A stretch of DNA of 64,000 nt from Oscillospiraceae bacterium (GTDB taxonomy: Bacteria > Bacillota > Clostridia > Oscillospirales > Oscillospiraceae): positions 112,365 through 176,364 of the forward strand of contig WRLE01000005.1 in the NCBI GenBank assembly GCA_009777775.1. The letters run 5' to 3'. The notes beneath the pieces are model-generated. The model searched no databases. It saw only the letters and a list, made by a program, of their open reading frames with translations, and was not told the DNA's origin. The position numbers and the translations under genes are program-made. Below are positions 36,398 to 46,702 of this stretch, one piece after another; positions within the stretch are counted from its first letter, which is position 1; every line of letters starts with the position of its first letter.

Positions 36398-36654
36398 TGC
36401 TCCACCTCGATGTACCAAATAATGTGATATTATAATAACATACACAATAATACCATTATTGTTAAAATAATAAAAGAGTTTACTATTGTTTTAAAACATG
36501 GTAATATAGTTTGAGGTTTCATATAATCGAAGTAGATATATCGGAATAATCTCTCACTAGGTTTATGCAGATATTTCATGAAAAGACCACTAGATTGCTC
36601 CAGATTATATAAACCACACAGTATTTTGTTGAAAAGTATTCAGGTGTAGCTTAT

Positions 36655-37830
36655 ATGAGGGCTTTTTTTAGAACTGTATATAAGTTCATGGGTGAAGCAG
36701 ATATATATCTGCTGTCTTTGAGTTCTATTAGCGCAATATACGGAATGATATTGATTTCCAGCGTGCTTAAAAACTCCTCTAGCTCCAGCAATCAAATATA
36801 TGTCCAAATAGGAGCTATGGTAATCGGACTTGTCCTTTTTGTGATGTTTTCCTATCTCGATGTTGACATCATCGCCGATAAATCTGGTTTGCTTTTGATT
36901 TTTAGTGCATTATTCATCATAACCTTGCAATTCTGGGGAATCGGCGAAGAAGAAACAGGAAACAATGCCTGGCTTCGTTTCCTTGGATTTGGAATCCAAC
37001 CGGCGGAGGTGGTAAAAGTCACCTTCATTATTGTAATCGCCAAAATGCTAGCCAATCATAAAGATCGGAAAACACTTAATACTTTCAGCTCCATCGTACA
37101 AATTGCATTGGTATTTCTTTTGATATTCGGCTTGATTGTCAGGATTTCCAGCGACCTTGGCTCTGCTTTGGTTTATGGCTTTATATTTGTGGTTATGCTT
37201 TTTGTGGGCGGTATAAAACTACGGTGGTTTGCGATCGTTGGCGGTTTAATTGTTGCTGTATCCCCATTGATTTGGAATAATTTTCTCACCACACAGCAAA
37301 AAAACAGAATACTTGCTCCTTTTTTACCCGAGCTTATTGTCAATCCCCAGACTGGTCTCATCGATTCGGTGACTCGACGGGATGTTTTATTTCAGTCTGA
37401 TAATAGCGTGAGAGCGATTACATCGGGCGGTTTTCGAGGTCAAGGACTGGGACAGGGAAGGATGACACAATCACAGGTAATCCCCAGACAAAATACGGAC
37501 TTTATCTTTTCTGCCGCTGGCGAAGAGCTTGGTTTCGTGGGTTGCGTCCTCATAATCGCCTTGTTGGTCGCCATTATTATCAGATGCATTTATGTTGGAA
37601 TAAAATCCAATAATACCCTAGGACTTTTAGTATGTTCTGGTGTTGCTGCAATGTTTTTGGCTCAAACTTTTGAAAATATAGGTATGTGTCTAGGACTACT
37701 TCCTGTCATTGGCATCACATTACCCTTTTATAGTTACGGAGGATCTTCCATCGTTGCTTGTTTCGCCGCTCTGGGTATTGTTTCTGGGATAAAAATGCGT
37801 CCAAAACCCCTTCGTTTCCGAACATTATGA
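36655..37830 (+). CDS. FtsW/RodA/SpoVE-family glycosyltransferase
   Basis: 391 residues with about ten membrane helices. GFGIQPAEVVKVTFIIVIAK, the catalytic-loop region ISSDLGSALVYG, and PFYSYGGSS near the C-terminus are SEDS-family signatures. These proteins polymerise lipid II with a partner class B PBP. A long loop (GFRGQGLGQGRMTQSQVIP and IFSAAGEELGFVG) is also typical. RodA is more likely than FtsW, because there are no division genes around, but the two cannot be separated here. It is transcribed alone, upstream of dnaG. Confidence 0.87.
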   Translation: MRAFFRTVYKFMGEADIYLLSLSSISAIYGMILISSVLKNSSSSSNQIYVQIGAMVIGLVLFVMFSYLDVDIIADKSGLLLIFSALFIITLQFWGIGEEETGNNAWLRFLGFGIQPAEVVKVTFIIVIAKMLANHKDRKTLNTFSSIVQIALVFLLIFGLIVRISSDLGSALVYGFIFVVMLFVGGIKLRWFAIVGGLIVAVSPLIWNNFLTTQQKNRILAPFLPELIVNPQTGLIDSVTRRDVLFQSDNSVRAITSGGFRGQGLGQGRMTQSQVIPRQNTDFIFSAAGEELGFVGCVLIIALLVAIIIRCIYVGIKSNNTLGLLVCSGVAAMFLAQTFENIGMCLGLLPVIGITLPFYSYGGSSIVACFAALGIVSGIKMRPKPLRFRTL

Positions 37831-38102
37831 TTATTCATAGATGTAATAATGAAAAAATGTGAGGATAATGGGTGAAACTTACAAACTGCAATGTTTTTAT
37901 TAGGTGATACCTTGAATAATTCGATAAAATAAATATAGCCATATAGCCAAAACCGTACTCGATAGTGGATTATACATAATAAACCTTTTATAAATAAATT
38001 CATAGTAAGAACGATCGACATGAAGACTCAATCTCAGGTAACACATTACATATAAGTATATAAACCCAATCAAGTTACAATTTATCGGGAGTTGCTTTCC
38101 AT

Positions 38103-39860
38103 ATGCCTATTGCGGATAGTTTCATCGATGACCTGGTTAACAGGACAGATATTACCCAGCTTGTCAGTGAATATGTAAAACTGACAAAGCGCAGTGGCAA
38201 CAACGAATTTGGTCTTTGCCCTTTCCACAGCGAAAAGACACCTTCTTTCTCTGTAAATTCTGATAAACAAATCTATTATTGTTTTGGTTGCGGTAAAGGT
38301 GGCGGTGCGATTAATTTCATGATGGAAATCGAAAACTTCCAATTCATGGATGCGATTGAAGCCATGGCAAAGCGGATTGGTTTAAAAGTTCCAGACGAAA
38401 GCGCAGCTGCTGGTCAAAACGCAGCGAAGCGTCAGCGTATGCTCCAGCTCAATGCGGATGCAGCTCGGCACTTTCATAGTATGCTGTCTTCCCCCCAAGG
38501 AGCTGCTGTTTCAAACTACCTTGCATCTCGAAAAATTTCAAAAGGGATGGTTACCAGATTCGGAATTGGAGCTGCACCAGATTCGTGGACATTGCTCATA
38601 GATGCCATGGAAGAAAAGGGCTATTCAAAACAAGAGCTTATAGAAGCTGGTCTAGCTAGGAGCGGTCAAAGAGACGGAACCTATGATGTATTTAGAAACA
38701 GGTTAATGTTCCCTGTAATTGATGTTCGTGGAGGAGTCATTGGGTTTTCAGGACGGATAGTTGGTGACGGCGAACCCAAGTACTTAAACTCTCCAGAAAC
38801 CCTTGTGTTTATTAAAAGCAGAAACCTCTTTGGCTTGAACATTGCACGCAAAAGCAAGGCAGGTACACTTATTTTAGCCGAAGGAAATATTGATGTTGTT
38901 ACATTACATCAATATGGTTTCGATGGTGCAGTTGCATCTCTGGGTACAGCATTAACTGCAGATCAAGCGAGACTTATGTCTAGATACGCAGATAGAGTCG
39001 TAATTGCCTATGATTCCGATGAAGCTGGAAAAAGAGCAACATTAAGGGCGATTCCACTTCTTGAAAATGCAGGTATGGCAATCAAAGTCCTAGATATGGG
39101 AGATTCAAAAGACCCGGATGATTATTTGCGAAGGTTTAGTGCCGATGCCTTTAGCTTGCTTTTGGAGCGAAGCGATAATCATATAGAATATCGACTAAAT
39201 ACAATAGAAAAAAACCATGATTTAACCCAAGACGAAGGGCGTTTGGCATATATTTCATCTGCTGTCGATTTACTAGCGGAACTCAGCAGTAAACCGGAAA
39301 GGGAAATTTACAGTGCGAGAGCTGCCATGGCTGTCGGTATATCGCCACAATCGATAGAATATGAAGTGGAAAACAAAGTACGGCAAAAACAAGCATCAAA
39401 TCGAAAGGAACAAAATAGACGCTCCATTTCCGTCGGTACCAGTCGTAACGCAACTCCCATCATTAATAGAAACAAAACTCAAAGGTCAACGGTTGCGGAA
39501 GAAGAGCTTATTCGAGCCCTGACAATGGACAGCACATATTTTTCTATAACCCAGGAACTTGGGTTTACAGAAGAAGAATTTACTTCAGAATTTTTAGCAA
39601 AAATATTTTCGATCATATCAAGGCGGGTTTCAGAGGATAAGGATACGCGAGAATCCCTTATTTTATCTGAATTGGACAATAACGAGGCTATTGAGTTTTC
39701 CATGCTTTATAGAAATATGCAAAACATACCATATAGCAGTCAAAGCATACGCGACTTCATTGGGCGAATACGTGAAGATAGACTTAGAACTATAGCACCA
39801 GACAACGATTTTTTGTTGGAATTGAAAACTCGATTAGAGACTAAAAATAGCGGAGGTTAA
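38103..39860 (+). CDS. dnaG: DNA primase DnaG
   Basis: 585 residues. The N-terminal CHC2 zinc finger has Cys39, His42, Cys60 and Cys63 ([21 protein letters not shown]). The Toprim domain contains [14 protein letters not shown] and [17 protein letters not shown], with its acidic metal residues. The C-terminal helicase-binding region (from about residue 440) is shorter than in E. coli. It makes RNA primers at the replication fork. The gene ends 4 bp before rpoD, the classical macromolecular-synthesis pairing, here without rpsU. Confidence 0.95.
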   Translation: MPIADSFIDDLVNRTDITQLVSEYVKLTKRSGNNEFGLCPFHSEKTPSFSVNSDKQIYYCFGCGKGGGAINFMMEIENFQFMDAIEAMAKRIGLKVPDESAAAGQNAAKRQRMLQLNADAARHFHSMLSSPQGAAVSNYLASRKISKGMVTRFGIGAAPDSWTLLIDAMEEKGYSKQELIEAGLARSGQRDGTYDVFRNRLMFPVIDVRGGVIGFSGRIVGDGEPKYLNSPETLVFIKSRNLFGLNIARKSKAGTLILAEGNIDVVTLHQYGFDGAVASLGTALTADQARLMSRYADRVVIAYDSDEAGKRATLRAIPLLENAGMAIKVLDMGDSKDPDDYLRRFSADAFSLLLERSDNHIEYRLNTIEKNHDLTQDEGRLAYISSAVDLLAELSSKPEREIYSARAAMAVGISPQSIEYEVENKVRQKQASNRKEQNRRSISVGTSRNATPIINRNKTQRSTVAEEELIRALTMDSTYFSITQELGFTEEEFTSEFLAKIFSIISRRVSEDKDTRESLILSELDNNEAIEFSMLYRNMQNIPYSSQSIRDFIGRIREDRLRTIAPDNDFLLELKTRLETKNSGG

Positions 39861-39864
39861 TGGA

Positions 39865-41064
39865 TTGGATGATATTATGAAAGAAATAGAAGAGCGGGAC
39901 GCTAGAATCGTAGCGGAAAATGATGAAAACCCCAACGAAAAAACCCAAGAACAAAATAAAGAAGAAAGACTCAACGCTTTAGTAGAAGAAGGAAAAAAGC
40001 GCGGAAGTCTCAGTTCGAAGGAGCTTTTGGACGTGTTGGAAGACATGAACCTTGAGCAAGACCAAATTGATCGATTTTACGATATGCTGGAGAATTTGAG
40101 CATCGACACCATTGATGGTGATGAAGCTGCTTTTCCACCTGCAGACGATATAGCACCAGAAATCGAAGAACTGCAGGAAATCGAAACCTTAGCTGAAGAA
40201 GAATTAGTTGACCCAGAATCCCTAGTGGATTCATTTAGCGTTGATGACCCCGTTCGGATGTATCTTAAAGAAATCGGCAAAGTTAGCCTATTGACTGCAG
40301 AGGCAGAGGTGGAGCTTGCAAAACGAATGGCCGGGGGAGACAAAGAAGCAAAAAGGCAAATGGCTGAAGCGAATCTTAGGCTAGTTGTTAGTATTGCTAA
40401 ACGCTATGTAGGACGTGGAATGCTCTTTTTAGACCTTATCCAAGAAGGAAACCTGGGTTTGATTAAAGCAGTGGAAAAATTTGACTATACAAAGGGTTAT
40501 AAGTTCTCCACATATGCCACTTGGTGGATAAGACAAGCGATTACCAGGGCGATTGCTGATCAAGCGAGGACAATTAGAATACCTGTTCATATGGTGGAAA
40601 CTATCAACAAAGTTATGCGAATTTCCCGCCAGCTTCTACAAGAACTAGGACATGACCCCACACCGGAAGAAATTGCTGAAGATATGGGTCTGCCAGTGGA
40701 AAAAGTGCGTGAAATACTAAAAATAGCACAAGAACCGGTCTCTTTGGAAACACCCATTGGTGAAGAAGAAGACAGTCATCTTGGTGATTTTATTCCCGAT
40801 GAAGATGCCTCCGAACCTTCCGAGGCTGCTTCTTTCACTTTGCTTAAAGAGCAACTTTCTGAGGTTTTGAACACTTTGACACCCAGAGAAGAGAAGGTTC
40901 TCAGACTTCGCTTTGGAATTGAAGATGGACGCACCCGCACACTGGAGGAAGTGGGAAAAGAGTTCAATGTCACCAGGGAAAGAATCAGACAGATTGAAGC
41001 GAAAGCCCTGAGAAAGCTCAGGCATCCCAGTCGAAGCAAGAAGCTTAGAGATTTTTTAAATTAA
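39865..41064 (+). CDS. rpoD: Primary sigma factor RpoD (SigA)
   Basis: 399 residues. Acidic N-terminal region 1.1 (to about 120), region 1.2 ([15 protein letters not shown]), region 2 ([40 protein letters not shown]), region 3 and region 4 with the -35-reading helix ([20 protein letters not shown]). The TTG at 39865 is the likely start, because GGAGG lies 8 bases before it. The first in-frame ATG (39877) would be too far from it. It is co-transcribed with dnaG. Region 2.4 and 4.2 sequences fit the TTGACA/TATAAT promoters seen throughout the window. Confidence 0.95.
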   Translation: MDDIMKEIEERDARIVAENDENPNEKTQEQNKEERLNALVEEGKKRGSLSSKELLDVLEDMNLEQDQIDRFYDMLENLSIDTIDGDEAAFPPADDIAPEIEELQEIETLAEEELVDPESLVDSFSVDDPVRMYLKEIGKVSLLTAEAEVELAKRMAGGDKEAKRQMAEANLRLVVSIAKRYVGRGMLFLDLIQEGNLGLIKAVEKFDYTKGYKFSTYATWWIRQAITRAIADQARTIRIPVHMVETINKVMRISRQLLQELGHDPTPEEIAEDMGLPVEKVREILKIAQEPVSLETPIGEEEDSHLGDFIPDEDASEPSEAASFTLLKEQLSEVLNTLTPREEKVLRLRFGIEDGRTRTLEEVGKEFNVTRERIRQIEAKALRKLRHPSRSKKLRDFLN

Positions 41065-41145
41065 CACATGAATTAACGAAAGTGCATGGATTGCATTAAT
41101 CAACTTAGCGGCGCGATTTTTCGCAATGCCAAAAGGAGGTAAACC

Positions 41146-42384
41146 TTGACAGACGATTTATTGATGGAATGTGAGAGATACAGGCAGCATTTTACAGGGC
41201 TGCTGGAGATTGGCTGTAGAATTGTCGATCTTCCTGAGAATGCTCCTGCCTATCTATCACCAAAGATCGACTTGAGGGATTTTTGCGCCCATTGCACATA
41301 TGGTAAAAACAAGGGATTAACAACCCATTTATACGGTTGTCACGAAGCCCATCGATGGAACGGCACATATATTTACTATTGTCCCTTGGGTTTAACCTTT
41401 GTCGCTGCATCCTTATCAGATAGTGATGGGAAGCTGGCGGGTGGATTAATTGTGGGTCCAATAGTAATGGGTGATACCGATGATGTCCTCTACGATATGC
41501 CTGCTCCAGAAATGACTTGGGCAGTATCGAAGCTCAATATAATGTCAACTCAAAAGGTTCGCCATATATCGGAGATTCTCTCTGTAGTCACCGGATATAT
41601 TGCAGATAGCGATCGAGACAAAAGGGAAAGCCAAATCATAAATCAAGAAAAACTCCTGTATGAAATTAACGAAGCCAAAGACAGTTATGCAGATGGCGAT
41701 GCAAAAAGCGCCGAAATGCTTTTAAAGTTTGAAAATGACCTCCATTATGCTGTACTTTGTGGTGAAAAAAACCAAGCTTTGGAAATGATTAACGAAATGC
41801 TTGCTCACATTCACGTTTATAGTAATTTCGATGTGCGTGCAATTAAAGCGAGGCTTTTGGAACTACTTGTGGTATTATCCAGAGCCACCATCGAAGCTGG
41901 TGCTGACCCAGCTGAGACCTTCAGGTTGTCGGAAGATTTCATTTCTCAAATAGAGCAACATTCAGATGCAGACCAATTGGCATTATGGATATCGGACATT
42001 GTTAGACGTTTTATACTACAAGCTTTCGACCTTGCTGCCATTAAGCATTCCGATGTGGTTTTTAAGACAACAAATTATATAAAAAAGCATTATTCAGAAA
42101 AACTCTCCCTTGATTCCCTTGCAAAGGAAGTATTCCTCAGTAAGTCTTACTTAAGTAGCATATTTAAGAAGGAAACAGGGATGAGCCTCACAGCATATAT
42201 AACAAAAGTCCGAGTGGAAAAGAGCAAGAAACTCCTTTTGGAAGACAATACCAGCCTTGCACATATTTCAAGCCTTTGCGGCTTTAAGGACCAAAGCTAT
42301 TTCACCAAAGTATTCAAGAAGGAAACAGGCCTTTCGCCGAAGCTTTTCCGAACCAATTACTTCGGTGCTGGGGCTGATTCATAA
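41146..42384 (+). CDS. AraC-family regulator with PocR sensory domain
   Basis: 412 residues. The N-terminal PocR domain has DFCAHCTYGKNKGLTTHLYG, then GCHEAHRW and YYCPLGLTF: conserved Cys and His residues likely to bind a metal or a small hydrocarbon-derived ligand. The C-terminal AraC domain has two helix-turn-helix motifs (SLDSLAKEVFLSKSYLSSIF and LAHISSLCGFKDQSYFTKVF). The start is a TTG behind AAAGGAGGT. The next gene, a UroD-family protein, starts 22 bp later, and a transporter and a second UroD gene follow. The regulator probably controls this set. PocR-type regulators are known from propanediol/cobalamin and methoxyl-compound loci. Confidence 0.88.
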   Translation: MTDDLLMECERYRQHFTGLLEIGCRIVDLPENAPAYLSPKIDLRDFCAHCTYGKNKGLTTHLYGCHEAHRWNGTYIYYCPLGLTFVAASLSDSDGKLAGGLIVGPIVMGDTDDVLYDMPAPEMTWAVSKLNIMSTQKVRHISEILSVVTGYIADSDRDKRESQIINQEKLLYEINEAKDSYADGDAKSAEMLLKFENDLHYAVLCGEKNQALEMINEMLAHIHVYSNFDVRAIKARLLELLVVLSRATIEAGADPAETFRLSEDFISQIEQHSDADQLALWISDIVRRFILQAFDLAAIKHSDVVFKTTNYIKKHYSEKLSLDSLAKEVFLSKSYLSSIFKKETGMSLTAYITKVRVEKSKKLLLEDNTSLAHISSLCGFKDQSYFTKVFKKETGLSPKLFRTNYFGAGADS

Positions 42385-42406
42385 TAAATCAAAAGGAGAG
42401 TACAAA

Positions 42407-43432
42407 ATGGCATCATTATCAATGAGAGAGAACTTCCTGCGCTGCATCACAGGAGGCGTGCCTGAGTTTGTTCCCAGGAACGCCATGGGTCCCGACCCCT
42501 ATGGCACACTTCCACCGCAAGTTGCCGGAATGGGTTCTTCCCATGTTGAGCGTAGGACTTCGCCCGAAGGAAATCGTATAGACATCTGGGGGGTGGAGTA
42601 TGTGGCCACGGAAGATACCGGCGGTATGGCTTTGCCGAAACCCGGTGCCTTCCTCCTGGATGATATCCGCAAATGGCGTGATATTGTTAAAGCTCCGGAT
42701 TTATCGGACATCGATTGGGATGCGCTGGCAAAAAAAGACTTGGATAATCTGACATATGATAGGACAGCTGTTGCCATAACCGGTTCTGGCTCAGGTGGCT
42801 ATTTCATGCCCCATATGAATCTAATGGGTTTCACAAATGGGTTAATGTCATATTATGAAGAACCTGATGAGGTCAAGGCTTTGTATGAATATTGGCATGA
42901 GTATTATTCATCGGTCAACAAAGAATTCATGGAGCGTTATCCAATTGATATTTACACAGTCGGTGATGACTATGCAACGGCTCTCAATCCATTTATTTCT
43001 CCCGAAATGTACAGAGAGTTCATCAAACCCTTCGTAATGGAAGACACAAAAATAGCCCGCGAGCGTGGAATGCCAATCATGATGCATAACTGCGGACGCT
43101 GCGAAGACACAGTGGAAGATTGGATGGACTTTGGTTGTAATGCTTGGAATCCTGCCCAAGTGGTTAATGATCTAGAGGGCATCAAAGCCAAGCACGGCAA
43201 CAAAATGGTTCTCGTTGGTTGCTGGGATAGCTCAGGTCCAGTGGGTTGGGATACTTGCACAGAAGAACTGATGCGCTCCGAAGTAAAAAGAGTCATAGAC
43301 ACTTTCGGAAAGGGCGGAGGTTTTATATTCTGGGGAAGCACATATGGACCTCCCGACCACGAACCACTGGTCAATAGGCGCAAATGGATGACCACCGAAT
43401 ACGAAGCTCGCAGATTCGACCCCTATAAATAA
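42407..43432 (+). CDS. Uroporphyrinogen decarboxylase-family protein
   Basis: 341 residues, UroD superfamily. HNCGRCEDT supplies the His-X-Cys pair; the later Cys of the MtaA zinc site is replaced (NPAQVVNDL). KPGAFLLDDIRKWRDIV near residue 80 is almost identical to QPDFFILDDIRKWRDII in the protein at 1852, so these two are close paralogues. The start is set by AAAGGAGAGTACAAA. It is in one operon with the PocR-AraC gene upstream. A demethylase or methyltransferase function is inferred from family and neighbours. No corrinoid-binding partner is encoded here. Confidence 0.8.
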   Translation: MASLSMRENFLRCITGGVPEFVPRNAMGPDPYGTLPPQVAGMGSSHVERRTSPEGNRIDIWGVEYVATEDTGGMALPKPGAFLLDDIRKWRDIVKAPDLSDIDWDALAKKDLDNLTYDRTAVAITGSGSGGYFMPHMNLMGFTNGLMSYYEEPDEVKALYEYWHEYYSSVNKEFMERYPIDIYTVGDDYATALNPFISPEMYREFIKPFVMEDTKIARERGMPIMMHNCGRCEDTVEDWMDFGCNAWNPAQVVNDLEGIKAKHGNKMVLVGCWDSSGPVGWDTCTEELMRSEVKRVIDTFGKGGGFIFWGSTYGPPDHEPLVNRRKWMTTEYEARRFDPYK

Positions 43433-43463
43433 GCTTTTCTGATTTCCCTTTCTATATTCTTTG

Positions 43464-43501
43464 GGCAACCGCCAACGGACAACACCGTTGGCGGTTGTCT
43501 T
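43464..43501 (+). terminator. Intrinsic terminator
   Basis: A 13-bp stem (GACAACCGCCAAC-type arms around ACAACACC) is followed by CTTTTC. It separates the regulator-UroD pair from the transporter. Confidence 0.75.
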
Positions 43502-43678
43502 TTCATTAAATATCCAGATTAGTTGTGTGCAAACGCTTTACGTGAAAAGGAAGTAAAAAATTAACAAAAAATTCAAAAATGTATTGCATATTTTTTCAAA
43601 TGTTGATAGAGTACAGCCAATTGGCAAAGATTTTGATTTGCCTAAGGAAGAACCAAATTTAAAAAGGAGGAATAATTG

Positions 43679-45088
43679 ATGAGTGCAACCACCGCACAGC
43701 CAGCAGAAATGAAAAGTACCCTACCTGCGCAAGTGCCGATTATGTTTCTAGTCTATGGTTTTACTGGTAGTTTGAACACTGTCTCATTCGCGTACATGAT
43801 GTATTTTTGTACTGAGTTCGCAGGCTTGAACGCTGGTGCCATAGCAGCTTTTTTATCAGTGGCACGTATTGTAGACCTTGTTGTATCTTTGGTCTCAGGT
43901 TCGATAGTACAAAGGTCTAACACGAAAATAGGGGAGTATAGACCATGGGTTTTGGGCTGCTGCCTATGCACATATGCAGGAGCTACCCTCATGTTCCTAA
44001 ACCCGCCGACCAGCACTACGATTAAAATGATCATAGTGTGTGTCACCTACATGATGCTCCATATCCCCATGAACTTTCTCACTGTTGCTCAAAACGGATT
44101 GGTGGCAAAAATATGCGGACCCAACCCTGCAAACCGTTTACAAATTGCATCTATGAGACTGCGCGGTTCAACAGCCACTAGGATTTTCACATCAGCCACA
44201 GTTCTCCCGCTTATTGAATATCTTGTCAAGATGGGACATAATGGATACTTCTATGTAAACCTGTTTATGGGTCTCTTTGCTATAATTGGAGTGTCCATAG
44301 TTTTTGTTGTTTCTAAAAAGTATGACCTCTACGTTCCCGATAAAATGGCTGTCACCGGAGCCAATCCTATAACCCAATGGAAAGATGCCCTTGGTATTAA
44401 ACAGCTTTGGGTGTTATGGTTCTCCGATGTTATTAGAACAGTCGCTGGTCAAGTTCCCGCTGCCTGTGCGATTTATTACTACAGATATTCAGCGGGTAAT
44501 GTATTGCTTCAAGCTTTGGCGGCAACCATATCGAGTTTTGTTTCCTTAGGAGCAACCATAGTGGCTCCTATGATGGCTAAAAAAATAGGAAAGAAAAACT
44601 CCCATCTATTCGCAAGTTTTAGTGCCTGTGTCTTATATCTGGTTATTGCTTTCTTCGCCGATGGAAATCCGGTTTTGTACATTGCTTGTACTCTGGTCAA
44701 TGGCGTATGCGCTACTGTTTTGACTTCGTATGGCATCAACTTATATCTTGATGTTGCAGAGATTCGACTACTGGAAACAGGTGTTGACAACCGTCCATTC
44801 ATCATGTCCATCAACAACATTCCCATTAAACTTGGTTTGCTGGCATCGGGTCCTGCCCTTGCCATCATGCTCAATTTAGGTGGATACGATGGTGTTGCCC
44901 AAGTTATGCCAAATACTGCTCTCTTTGTGAGATGGTTTGGTATAGTTCCTTCTGTCATGTATGCTGCAGCTTTTCTTCTAATGTTATTCTTCTATAGAGT
45001 AAAAGAATCAGAAGCAGTTGCAGCAGCAGCAGCAAACGCCGAAGCAGCAAAAGCCAGAGCAGAAGCGGCTGCTGCAAGACAATCATAA
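43679..45088 (+). CDS. GPH-type (MelB-like) MFS transporter
   Basis: 469 residues, about 12 membrane helices. YGFTGSLNTVSFAYMMYFCT at the start and ARIVDLVVSLVSGSIVQRS resemble the glycoside-pentoside-hexuronide cation symporters, with the R-D-V pair at the cytoplasmic end of helix 2. The C-terminus is an unusual Ala-rich tail (AVAAAAANAEAAKARAEAAA). The start is ATG 43679 behind GGAGGAATAATTG. It lies between two UroD-family genes, so it probably imports the substrate they act on, for example a methoxylated or glycosylated compound (inference). An imperfect cre-like sequence lies at 43528-43543. Confidence 0.85.
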   Translation: MSATTAQPAEMKSTLPAQVPIMFLVYGFTGSLNTVSFAYMMYFCTEFAGLNAGAIAAFLSVARIVDLVVSLVSGSIVQRSNTKIGEYRPWVLGCCLCTYAGATLMFLNPPTSTTIKMIIVCVTYMMLHIPMNFLTVAQNGLVAKICGPNPANRLQIASMRLRGSTATRIFTSATVLPLIEYLVKMGHNGYFYVNLFMGLFAIIGVSIVFVVSKKYDLYVPDKMAVTGANPITQWKDALGIKQLWVLWFSDVIRTVAGQVPAACAIYYYRYSAGNVLLQALAATISSFVSLGATIVAPMMAKKIGKKNSHLFASFSACVLYLVIAFFADGNPVLYIACTLVNGVCATVLTSYGINLYLDVAEIRLLETGVDNRPFIMSINNIPIKLGLLASGPALAIMLNLGGYDGVAQVMPNTALFVRWFGIVPSVMYAAAFLLMLFFYRVKESEAVAAAAANAEAAKARAEAAAARQS

Positions 45089-45223
45089 TTTGATTGTATA
45101 AATTTACACTCATAGGATGTTAGCGGGCGATAGATTCCTGCACAAATAGCCAACTGCTGTCAAGTGTAGTATCTTTTACTCGCAAACGATACTAATGATT
45201 TATTCTAGAAAGGATTATTGATT

Positions 45224-46279
45224 ATGAATAGGAAAATCCCCTTTGAAAAAAACGAGCTTTTACCCGGCGACTTTATTCCTGGCAGAGCAGGTAGACCCGA
45301 CACCCCAATTAGAGCTACACCAGTGAGCGCAAGGGAGAATATCAGTGCGATGTACTTTGATAAGCATCCCTATTGGATACCCACCGCCATTGACGCAGCC
45401 ATGGTCGCTCTTCCTTTGTATAACATGACTTTGGGAAGAGGCGGTATCGAAGATTTTACGGATTCCTTTGGCATCGAATGGGAATATGTGCCACAAGTCA
45501 ACGGCGCCATCGTACGTCCAGGAGAGCCTTTCATCGGGAATGCAAATGAATTAAAGGATAAAATCAAATTCCCCAACATGGATGAATGGGATTGGGAAAA
45601 GGCTGCAGAGGACTTTAAAGTCGATATGAAACGCGGTTATCAACCAACCCTCATCAATGGTTTCTGGTTCGAGAGGCTTGTTTCCTTTATGGAATTCGGA
45701 CCTGCTGCCGTTGCTCTAATTGATGACGAGCAAAAGGATGCTGTCAAAGCCTTTTTTGAAGAATCCACAGAGTTCGCCATGAAAGTCGTGGACAAAATGA
45801 TTGAATATTGGCCTGGTTTCGATGGAATCAATATCCATGACGACTGGGCAGGGCAAAAGGCTCCATTCTTTTCCATGGAAACAGCATATGAAATGTTTGT
45901 TCCATACATGAAAGCCTTGACTGACCATATTCACTCCAAAGGTCGTTATGTATCTCTGCACTCTTGTGGACATGGATATGACAGGGTTCAAGCCTTCATT
46001 GATGGTGGTATCGACTCATGGGATCCCCAACCGATGAACGATACCCAAGCATTGTTCGAGCATTATGGCGATAAAATCATCATTGCCGTTGCTCCAGATC
46101 GTTTCGATCCTGAAACGACTTCAGAAGAAGAGCAACGCAGCCGTGCAAGAGATTTTGTAGATAGATTCTGCATACCGGGTAAGCCACTGACAGTCGCTGG
46201 TTATGGTGCATCTATTCTTACCCCAGCTTTTTCCGATGAGCTTTATGAGTATTCAAGGAAAAAATACGCAAGTTTTTAA
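45224..46279 (+). CDS. Uroporphyrinogen decarboxylase-family protein
   Basis: 351 residues, UroD superfamily. LHSCGHGYD holds the His-X-Cys pair; the third zinc-ligand Cys is absent (PQPMNDTQ). INIHDDWAGQKAPFF aligns with the NYNDDWGTEKATFW of the protein at 32179, so these two belong to one sub-branch. The start is the ATG at 45224 behind AAAGGATTATTG. It follows the GPH transporter and ends at the terminator at 46311-46347, closing the 41.1-46.3 kb cluster. The substrate is unknown. Confidence 0.78.
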   Translation: MNRKIPFEKNELLPGDFIPGRAGRPDTPIRATPVSARENISAMYFDKHPYWIPTAIDAAMVALPLYNMTLGRGGIEDFTDSFGIEWEYVPQVNGAIVRPGEPFIGNANELKDKIKFPNMDEWDWEKAAEDFKVDMKRGYQPTLINGFWFERLVSFMEFGPAAVALIDDEQKDAVKAFFEESTEFAMKVVDKMIEYWPGFDGINIHDDWAGQKAPFFSMETAYEMFVPYMKALTDHIHSKGRYVSLHSCGHGYDRVQAFIDGGIDSWDPQPMNDTQALFEHYGDKIIIAVAPDRFDPETTSEEEQRSRARDFVDRFCIPGKPLTVAGYGASILTPAFSDELYEYSRKKYASF

Positions 46280-46310
46280 TAGCTTTTATTTAAACTAATA
46301 ACGCACAAAG

Positions 46311-46347
46311 AAGAAACAGGACATGAAACTTCATTGTCCTGTTTCTT
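46311..46347 (+). terminator. Intrinsic terminator
   Basis: AAGAAACAGGACA (46311-46323) pairs perfectly with TGTCCTGTTTCTT (46335-46347), then TCTTCC. It closes the UroD/transporter cluster. Confidence 0.8.
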
Positions 46348-46362
46348 TCTTCCAAAAAACGA

Positions 46363-46391
46363 TTGACAGCCGATTTAGATTGTGATATTTT
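46363..46391 (+). promoter_or_regulatory. Promoter of the T-box/tyrS transcript
   Basis: TTGACA (46363-46368), 17 bp, TATTTT (46386-46391), just upstream of the T-box leader. Confidence 0.7.
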
Positions 46392-46403
46392 AGAATAGCA
46401 AAA

Positions 46404-46690
46404 AGCTGTGATGGATAAGAAGTAGATATGGGAAGTTTCCTATCAGAGAGTTGCCGGCAGGTGAGAGGCGCGAGGATACCCATATTGAATACATATCAGG
46501 AGCTGCCCGCTGAAGACCCTTTGCGGTTGTGTAAGTGCGAGCCGTGGGTGCCCGTTAAAGCACAGGGGTATGGAACTTTTATATGAGTATCCGCACCCCC
46601 TGAGTCCTCTGCTGAAAGGTAGAGGAAAATTGAGGTGGTACCGCGATTTTTCGCCCTCTGTCTATTTTGACAGAGGGATTATTTTTTTAG
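46404..46690 (+). ncRNA. T-box riboswitch, tyrosine-specific
   Basis: The leader contains the invariant T-box antiterminator sequence TGAGGTGGTACCGCG (46631-46645). A stem I specifier loop carries TAC (46490-46492), the tyrosine codon. A terminator hairpin follows, CCCTCTGTC/GACAGAGGG (46654-46677), with a T run. Uncharged tRNA-Tyr would pair with the specifier and the T-box and allow tyrS transcription. Confidence 0.9.
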
Positions 46691-46702
46691 GAGGAAAGCA
46701 AA

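Noticed and set aside
43528..43543. CcpA (cre) site upstream of the GPH transporter
   Set aside because: The CAAACGCTTTAC core resembles cre, but the outer half-site positions do not match, so I only mention it in passing.
1852..46279. The four UroD-family genes as hemE of haem synthesis
   Set aside because: All have a His-X-Cys-Gly motif typical of methyltransferase relatives, there are four paralogues, and no haem gene is present.
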